A stretch of DNA of 42,768 bases, taken from the NCBI GenBank assembly GCA_040394735.1, contig JBEBRR010000035.1, forward strand, positions 1 through 42,768, read 5' to 3'. This document shows, piece after piece, positions 41,921 through 42,768 of the stretch. Made by a program: the position numbers and the translations under genes. The DNA comes from Leadbetterella byssophila_A. Lineage in GTDB: Bacteria > Bacteroidota > Bacteroidia > Cytophagales > Spirosomataceae. Position 1 is the stretch's first letter, and each line of letters opens with the position of its first letter. Under the pieces are notes generated by a model, which had not been told where the DNA came from, did no database searches, and worked only from the letters and a program-made list of their open reading frames with translations.

Positions 41921-42664
41921 ATGAAGATACGCACACTGATAGTGGATGATGAACCCCATGCCATGGATATTATAAGGAAGTATGCCACGCATATTCCTGA
42001 AATAGAAATTGTGGGAACCTGCAGCAATGCCATAGAAGCTTTTCAAACCATTCAGCATAATACGATTGACCTCGTATTCCTCGATATTAAAATGCCCCGC
42101 CTCCTGGGAACCGACCTGGTGCGCAGCCTGAAAACGCCGCCACTGGTTATTTTCACTACTGCTTACCAGGAGTATGCCATTGAGGGTTTTGATCTGAACG
42201 CCATAGACTACCTGCTAAAACCCATCCCGTTGAAACGTTTCCTGCAGGCCATTGATAAAGTAATGCACTTTCTTAACGGCGACGGTAAAAGAGGCGAGCA
42301 GAACACGGAAGCTCCGGTTCAACAGGCTCCCGACCATTTCTTATACCTGCGCGTAGAGCGGCGTTTAATAAAAGTGAATACGAAAGATATTTTATGGATT
42401 GAAAGCATAAAGGATTATATCAGGGTCATCACAAAGGATAAAACATTCCAGACAAAGCAAAAGATCAGTGTAACCGAAAAGCTGCTGCCCACCGGAGAGT
42501 TTATGCGTATTCACCGTTCTTTTATTATTCCTGTCCATAAAATGGAAGGCTGGCATCCCAATCACCTTCTTATTGCCGGAAATAAGATCCCCATCGGGCG
42601 CAATTACAAACAGGTTTGTGCCGAGAAATTCAACCCCGAAGGAGGTATTTCTCATTCCGAGTAA
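41921..42664 (+). CDS. LytTR-family response regulator
   Basis: A 247-residue regulator with a receiver domain (D9/D10, phospho-acceptor Asp55 in LVFLDIKMPRLLG, Lys in DYLLKPIPL) and a LytTR domain (about 140-240, with LWIESIKDYIRVI and FMRIHRSFIIPVHKME). It is the partner of the kinase upstream. The last 104 bases of the window behind it show no gene. Confidence 0.9.
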   Translation: MKIRTLIVDDEPHAMDIIRKYATHIPEIEIVGTCSNAIEAFQTIQHNTIDLVFLDIKMPRLLGTDLVRSLKTPPLVIFTTAYQEYAIEGFDLNAIDYLLKPIPLKRFLQAIDKVMHFLNGDGKRGEQNTEAPVQQAPDHFLYLRVERRLIKVNTKDILWIESIKDYIRVITKDKTFQTKQKISVTEKLLPTGEFMRIHRSFIIPVHKMEGWHPNHLLIAGNKIPIGRNYKQVCAEKFNPEGGISHSE

Positions 42665-42768
42665 TGCTGTCTTACTAACTATTCAGCACAGTTTATCAAT
42701 ATACCCATCAGGCGGGTAACCCGTGAATGGCTGCACACATCCTTAGCGGTTACATTTATTTCGTGCAG

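Overview
The window reads as a chromosomal segment of a Bacteroidota bacterium, probably of the Sphingobacteriaceae/Chitinophagaceae kind. The reasons are TonB-dependent receptors with a carboxypeptidase-regulatory-like N-terminal domain, many SPII lipoproteins, phylum-typical families (DUF4374, DUF4876, DUF6850, DUF3526, DUF5694), LytS/LytTR two-component pairs and promoters of the TTG-N19-TAnnTTTG type. Family names come from recognising sequences by eye; no search was run.

Layout. (1) 1-1.6 kb: an AT-rich YoaK/DUF1275 membrane protein and a decayed histidine-kinase tail. (2) 1.6-10.3 kb: an iron/siderophore region with a PchR-like AraC regulator, a TonB receptor, a DUF4374 lipoprotein and a siderophore-type binding protein. 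It is interrupted by a GH16 glucanase fragment and an intact GH16 lipoprotein, and ends with a methyltransferase and a frameshifted siderophore-interacting reductase. Three copies of one 19-bp Fur-box-like element lie in front of the AraC gene, the receptor and the methyltransferase. (3) 10.3-14.6 kb: a DUF5694 protein, a LytS/LytTR pair and a leucine-rich-repeat lipoprotein.

(4) 14.6-28.7 kb: a metal island bound together by eight copies of the palindrome TGCAAC-N3-GTTGCA at four intergenic loci. It holds a methyltransferase, a COG0523/CobW metallochaperone GTPase, an ABC ATPase with two DUF3526 ABC-2 permeases, a convergent operon of TonB receptor, DUF4876 and DUF6850, a novel lipoprotein, an amino-acid permease and a Fur-family repressor. 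At two loci the palindromes sit on predicted promoter elements. COG0523 and a Fur/Zur-like protein suggest a zinc-starvation regulon that uses an ABC-2-type transporter instead of ZnuABC.

(5) 29.2-37.3 kb: a copper-type cluster: a second Fur paralogue with its own 26-bp palindrome, two small Cys-motif membrane proteins (C-x9-C-x3-C), a FixH/YtkA-like lipoprotein, an OprC/NosA-like receptor carrying both CxxxM and HxM motifs, an MbnP-like lipoprotein, an MbnH/MauG-like dihaem lipoprotein and a tandem spondin-domain lipoprotein. (6) 37.4-40.4 kb: envelope thiol-redox genes (peroxiredoxin-like, thioredoxin, MsrB, a DsbD-like stub) with an AraC regulator. (7) 40.8-42.7 kb: a second LytS/LytTR pair.

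Gene decay is frequent: remnants of a kinase, a GH16, an unknown secreted protein, a SIP reductase, a thioredoxin-reductase-like flavoprotein, an AraC regulator and a DsbD-like protein were all found by reading non-coding stretches. No tRNA, rRNA, CRISPR array or complete insertion sequence was seen.
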